Below, in pieces: positions 30,726-31,038 of a DNA stretch of 31,038 nucleotides. The notes beneath the pieces were generated by a model. That model was not told where the DNA came from and did not search any database. It saw nothing but the letters and a program-made list of their open reading frames with translations. Position numbers and translations under genes: made by a program. This DNA is from a virus: positions 1-31,038 of IMG/VR virus record IMGVR_UViG_3300012936_002749; one strand, given 5' to 3'. Position 1 is the stretch's first letter. Every line of letters begins with the position of its first letter.

Positions 30726-30918
30726 CTTTTTTAATATTCATTAGTTTTGACATATAGTCGGTTGCTGTCGTTGTAAACCATCCTGGTGCTAATCCATGTA
30801 TAATCATTACTGGAAATAAAAGCAAGAAAGTAAATCCAATCTTCCAAGCTCTAATCAAGTGTGGTATAGGTCCTAAATCTACTTCTTCTAAATGTGCTTT
30901 ACATTTTTTACTAAACAT
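30688..30918 (-). CDS. Small membrane protein (DUF6356-like), 76 aa
   Basis: The start at 30918 is preferred because AAGGAG lies four bases or so upstream; an in-frame extension exists but has no Shine-Dalgarno. The protein has one hydrophobic helix (FTFLLLFPVMIIHGLAPGWF) followed by a charged lysine-rich tail. The motif I-x-H-G-L-x-P-G-x-F is like that of DUF6356, a family annotated as capsule-biosynthesis-like; function unknown. It overlaps the 38-aa ORF by eight bases. Confidence 0.6.
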   Translation of the reverse strand: MFSKKCKAHLEEVDLGPIPHLIRAWKIGFTFLLLFPVMIIHGLAPGWFTTTATDYMSKLMNIKKDEEQARKQKTNK

Positions 30919-31027
30919 CTTGTCTCCTTTTTGCAGTGTAAAATCCTGCAACAAAACTACCGCCAACAACAGCAGTCATAAGCACTCCGTGCCAAATATA
31001 AAATTCTAACATTAAAATTGTTTCCAT
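30911..31027 (-). CDS. Small membrane protein, 38 aa
   Basis: Read by eye: ATG at 31025-31027 with GGAG seven bases upstream, then METILMLEFYIWHGVLMTAV and a short tail to a TAG overlapping the next start (TGTTTAG). A hydrophobic helix with glycine pairs (VLMTAVVGGSFVAGFYTA) and a basic tail (KRRQDV) suggests a single-pass inner-membrane peptide. Overlap with the downstream ORF and a proper Shine-Dalgarno support it. No family was recognised. Confidence 0.6.
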   Translation of the reverse strand: METILMLEFYIWHGVLMTAVVGGSFVAGFYTAKRRQDV

Positions 31028-31038
31028 TACTAATCTCC

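Noticed and set aside
1-31038. tRNA genes, CRISPR arrays, insertion sequences or attachment sites
   Set aside because: No cloverleaf-like segments, regularly spaced repeats or transposase motifs were seen; nearly every base belongs to a supported gene.

Overview
The window reads as part of the genome of a lytic, T4-like myovirus from a marine, AT-rich setting. A SAR11/Pelagibacter-type or other alphaproteobacterial host is my best guess, but that is inference. The evidence is a full-length family B DNA polymerase of T4 gp43 size, a gp45-like sliding clamp, a DsbA-like small DNA-binding protein, T4-type late promoter octamers (ATAAATA[C/G]), ThyX, PhoH, a peptide deformylase, a ClpA-type unfoldase and a complete lysis cassette. 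Almost every gene is on the minus strand in tightly overlapping chains (ATGA, TAATG). Only phoH is on the plus strand. No tRNA, rRNA, IS element or CRISPR array was seen, and no gene-free stretch exceeds about 160 bases.

Layout, in coordinate order (transcription runs right to left). 1-4899: a partial glycosyltransferase-like gene, small genes, a possible QueD-like T-fold protein, a DpdA/TGT-like 7-deazaguanine transglycosylase, DUF2061 and PsiE membrane proteins, and the clamp. All sit behind a perfect sigma70-type promoter (4919-4947). 4944-10262: a sugar-nucleotide set (short UDP-glucose/GDP-mannose dehydrogenase, PMM2-type phosphomannomutase, cytidylyltransferase), a CHCC zinc protein, DNA polymerase and a DsbA-like protein, behind a second sigma70-type promoter (10289-10317). 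10295-15724 and 15747-20646: two late blocks of large, mostly unrecognised proteins that look virion-associated, including an 832-residue protein with a peptidoglycan-binding domain and Gly/Pro repeats, a HAD phosphatase with an extra N-terminal region, and a protein whose N-terminus looks like ubiquitin. 20678-25552: an unknown protein, ClpA-like ATPase, deformylase, DnaJ, holin candidate and a small membrane protein, behind a late promoter. 25577-28664: nested spanins, GH19 endolysin, a new 57-residue cysteine-rich ORF and two phage proteins, behind another late promoter. 28827-29552: phoH, with a hairpin leader. 29553-31027: an unknown gene, thyX and small membrane or coiled-coil genes.

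The most notable whole-window signal is not a gene. The palindrome GCWGC (GCAGC/GCTGC) appears to be absent from all 31 kb, while GCAGT, GCTGT, GCTGG and GCSGC are common. In every one of roughly 45 Ala-Ala codon pairs I read, the first alanine codon is GCG or GCC, although single alanines are mostly GCA or GCT. This looks like strong selection against a restriction-type site. The same genome carries a candidate DNA-hypermodification enzyme, so two layers of defence evasion may coexist.

Three probable small genes that are easy to miss were found by direct reading: 59 aa with a GTG start (15925-16104), 57 aa Cys-rich (27219-27392) and 38 aa membrane (30911-31027). Functions rest on motifs recognised by eye; no database search was run.
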